Of a stretch of 64,000 nucleotides of DNA, positions 62,270 to 64,000 are shown piece after piece (the stretch's first letter is position 1; each line of letters begins with the position of its first letter). The notes beneath the pieces are model-generated. The model had not been told where the DNA came from. It worked only from the letters and a program-made list of their open reading frames with translations, and searched no databases. A program made the translations under genes and the position numbers. Origin of the DNA: CAYUYV01 sp050331455 (GTDB taxonomy: Bacteria; Pseudomonadota; Alphaproteobacteria; JAJFIK01); contig JBHJGV010000052.1 in NCBI GenBank assembly GCA_050331455.1, positions 43,432 through 107,431 of the forward strand, read 5' to 3'.

Positions 62270-63946
62270 TTACAGATCTTTGAGGCCTGGCTTACCGTCA
62301 CCGGCCCAGACCTTCTCGAACTGGGTGCGGGTGCGGCCGGCCAGATCCTCCTTGCCCTGGGCCTCATAGGCCTCGGCAAGGCCATGCAGGGCAAAGGCAT
62401 TGTTGGGGAAGAGCATCAGGGCCCGGCGGAAGGCCTTTTCCGCCGCATCCGGATTGCCGGCGGCCAGATGGACCGCACCCAGGGTCTGGCGCACCGGAAT
62501 ATGCCAGAACGGCGGCTCCATATAGGGGATGAGGTCCTGGGCTTCTGCGGCCCGGGTCAGATGCTCGGCCGCCGCCGCCAGGTTGCCCTCGGCCCAGGCG
62601 ATGCGCCCGCGCACGATCCCTTCCGCGATGGTGCCGATCAGGCTCGCCGGAAGGCCCGCCTGGTCGAGCCCGGTATAGGCCGGCATTTTGGCCACCGCAT
62701 CGATCCGGGCGAGTTCCGCCTTGGCCGCATCGATTTTACCCTCGACGATAAACGCGCGGGCCCGGGCGAAATGCCAGTGCAGGGTCAGAAAAGGGAATTT
62801 TTCGTCCGGAGCCGTCCGATCCATGATCGCGTCGGCTGCGCCGAACTGGGCCTCGGCCAACAGGGGCGCGGCCGCAATGGCCTGGGCGATGGGCGCGGCT
62901 TCAAGCACATCCATGCTGACGATCTGGCTGAGCTTCACCGCATTGGCGAGGGCCGTTTTCCGGTCGCCCATGAGCTGGGCCGAGGTCATCAGGAAATGCA
63001 CATTGTGCGGATAATAGACATAGCGGTAGAGGCCCTGATCGTCCGAAGTCGCCAGGAACATCTCGTCCGCCTTGACGGCATCGATGTTGGACTCGAGCGA
63101 TTCCTTGTAAAGGCCCAGGCGGTAGGTGATATGGCTCGGCATATGGACAAGGTGCCCCGAGGCCGGGGTCTGGCCGGCGAGCCGGCGGGCAAAGGGCAGG
63201 GCCTTGTCCGCCCGGGGCACTTCCATCAGGTGGATGTAAAGATGGATGGCGCCGATATGATCCGGATTGCGTTCAAGCACCTTCTCGATCAGGCCTACGG
63301 CCTCCCCGACGCGGCCCTTAGGCTCTTTCTCAGCCGTCCAATAATCCCAGGGGCTGAGATCCATGATGGCTTCGGCCGCCAGGGTCGCGATATCGTCATC
63401 GTCCGGATAAAGTCCGGCGACGGTCATCATGGCGTCGGCATAGGCCCGGTCCAGGGCCGCACGGTCCGCCTTGGGATCGGCGCTGTATCGAGTGGCGAGC
63501 GCCGTGATCAGATCGAGTTCCTTCGCCGAGCCGGACTTGGCCAGGGCCTGGGCCCGGGCAATGGCGGAAAAGGCCGGACCGACGGCCTCGGGGAACATGG
63601 GCGCATTGATGTTCGGGCCGAGCACCAGGGCGACGCCCCAGGCGCAGATTCCGCAGGTGGGGTCCAGGGCTTCGGCGGCCCGAAAGGCCCGTTCAGCCTC
63701 CCGGTGGTTGAAGCCATAGGTGAGCCGGAGGCCCTGATTGAAATAGGCCTGGGCCTTCTCGACATCGCTGGAGATCGGAAAGGTGACCGGTCCGAGACCG
63801 TCCAGAAGGGGCGGCAGATCCGGTGCCGCGTCCGCTGCGGCCTCGGCCGCATAAGCGGCCGACAGGCCCAGGGACACAGTGCGCCGGTTGATGCCGGTCG
63901 CGCCGTCGCGGCCCGAACCGCCCCGACAGAGGGCGCCGGCATTCAC
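62270..63946 (-). CDS. TPR-repeat protein, start unresolved
   Basis: Helical repeat protein of at least 558 aa. From about residue 58 it has FPISS...AQAYFNQGLRLTYGFNHREAERAFRAAEALDP, CGICAWGVALVLGPNINAPM and many later TPR pairs up to the C-terminal TRTQFEKVWAGDGKPGLKDL. These match a family of exported TPR proteins. Relatives start with a short signal peptide about 25 residues before the first repeat, but no ATG fits there. I list GTG at 63946; the frame remains open to the window edge at 64000, so the gene may begin beyond it. Function unknown. Confidence 0.8.
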   Translation of the reverse strand: MNAGALCRGGSGRDGATGINRRTVSLGLSAAYAAEAAADAAPDLPPLLDGLGPVTFPISSDVEKAQAYFNQGLRLTYGFNHREAERAFRAAEALDPTCGICAWGVALVLGPNINAPMFPEAVGPAFSAIARAQALAKSGSAKELDLITALATRYSADPKADRAALDRAYADAMMTVAGLYPDDDDIATLAAEAIMDLSPWDYWTAEKEPKGRVGEAVGLIEKVLERNPDHIGAIHLYIHLMEVPRADKALPFARRLAGQTPASGHLVHMPSHITYRLGLYKESLESNIDAVKADEMFLATSDDQGLYRYVYYPHNVHFLMTSAQLMGDRKTALANAVKLSQIVSMDVLEAAPIAQAIAAAPLLAEAQFGAADAIMDRTAPDEKFPFLTLHWHFARARAFIVEGKIDAAKAELARIDAVAKMPAYTGLDQAGLPASLIGTIAEGIVRGRIAWAEGNLAAAAEHLTRAAEAQDLIPYMEPPFWHIPVRQTLGAVHLAAGNPDAAEKAFRRALMLFPNNAFALHGLAEAYEAQGKEDLAGRTRTQFEKVWAGDGKPGLKDL

Positions 63947-64000
63947 CCAGGGCAGGGCCTCGAGGCCCGCCGCCGCATCCGAACGGCTCGCGCTCTCGGG

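Noticed and set aside
1..64000. tRNA or rRNA genes
   Set aside because: I looked for T-arm GTTCGA-type sequences paired with acceptor stems in the gaps and saw none; the GTTCGA occurrences noted lie inside protein genes. A covariance search would be decisive.

Overview
The window is a stretch of GC-rich chromosome (roughly two thirds G+C by eye, strong third-position G/C bias) from what looks like an alphaproteobacterium. This rests on gene order and families, not on a marker gene. Supporting features are the order rlpA end / D,D-carboxypeptidase / tmk / holB / tatD / MBL hydrolase, the trpG-trpD-trpC-moaC run, a split transhydrogenase (pntAB-pntB), an NDUFS6-like CHCC zinc-finger protein, and a complete bacteriophytochrome kinase. 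I see no rRNA, tRNA, CRISPR array, transposase, integrase, phage gene or plasmid function. This is ordinary core chromosome with some lineage-specific clusters.

Layout. 1-4856 (+): cell-wall and DNA-replication housekeeping operon. 4992-7699 (-): EmrA/EmrB-type drug efflux pair. 7819-8598 (+): NUDT19-like Nudix hydrolase. 8630-11039 (-): CheY-like receiver, AbrB-family membrane protein and NAD kinase. 11369-14208 (+): orphan glycine-betaine-type binding protein, class II aldolase, TetR regulator. 14216-16902 (-): bacteriophytochrome kinase and its receiver partner. 17375-21698 (+): RND efflux adaptor and pump, preceded by a perfect 14-bp inverted repeat. 21895-26139 (+): patatin-like lipase, zinc-finger protein, Sel1-type lipoprotein, then pntAB-pntB closed by a strong intrinsic terminator. 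26756-30170 (-): PAN-domain secreted protein and M14 metallopeptidase. 30267-34406 (+): serine hydrolase, a 64-aa membrane protein, cobU, an epimerase-like protein and an unrecognised 346-aa protein. The first four of these overlap end to start. 34479-37259 (-): DUF2177 membrane protein, MFS exporter, MDR oxidoreductase. 37641-47117 (+): Gfo/Idh/MocA dehydrogenase, DegT aminotransferase, nadE, small membrane protein, gltX, cysS, rarD-like transporter, sulfotransferase-like protein. 47100-51682: a cluster of three unrelated Fe(II)/2-oxoglutarate oxygenase families, then a divergent polysaccharide deacetylase. 51913-54913 (+): trpGDC-moaC. 54935-55699 (-): fabI. 56135-59650 (+): split pqiA, pqiB, pqiC-like lipid-transport operon. 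59772-61661 (-): PhoD-type phosphatase. 61865-62056 (+): a 32-codon ORF with a 16-nt perfect anti-16S Shine-Dalgarno and its own terminator. 62270 to the end (-): TPR protein, start unresolved.

The most unusual items are: (1) the tiny transcription unit at 61865-62056, whose ribosome-binding site complements the consensus 16S 3' tail over 16 nt, followed by four degenerate 18-bp repeats; (2) the cluster at 45987-50280 combining a sulfotransferase-like protein with PKHD-type, JmjC-type and AspH-type oxygenases, which suggests an undescribed protein or peptide modification route; (3) several gene losses or splits against the usual neighbourhoods (no metG between holB and tatD, no pntAA, no trpE, pqiA split in two); and (4) an AbrB-family gene whose conserved N-terminus reads upstream of every standard start codon.
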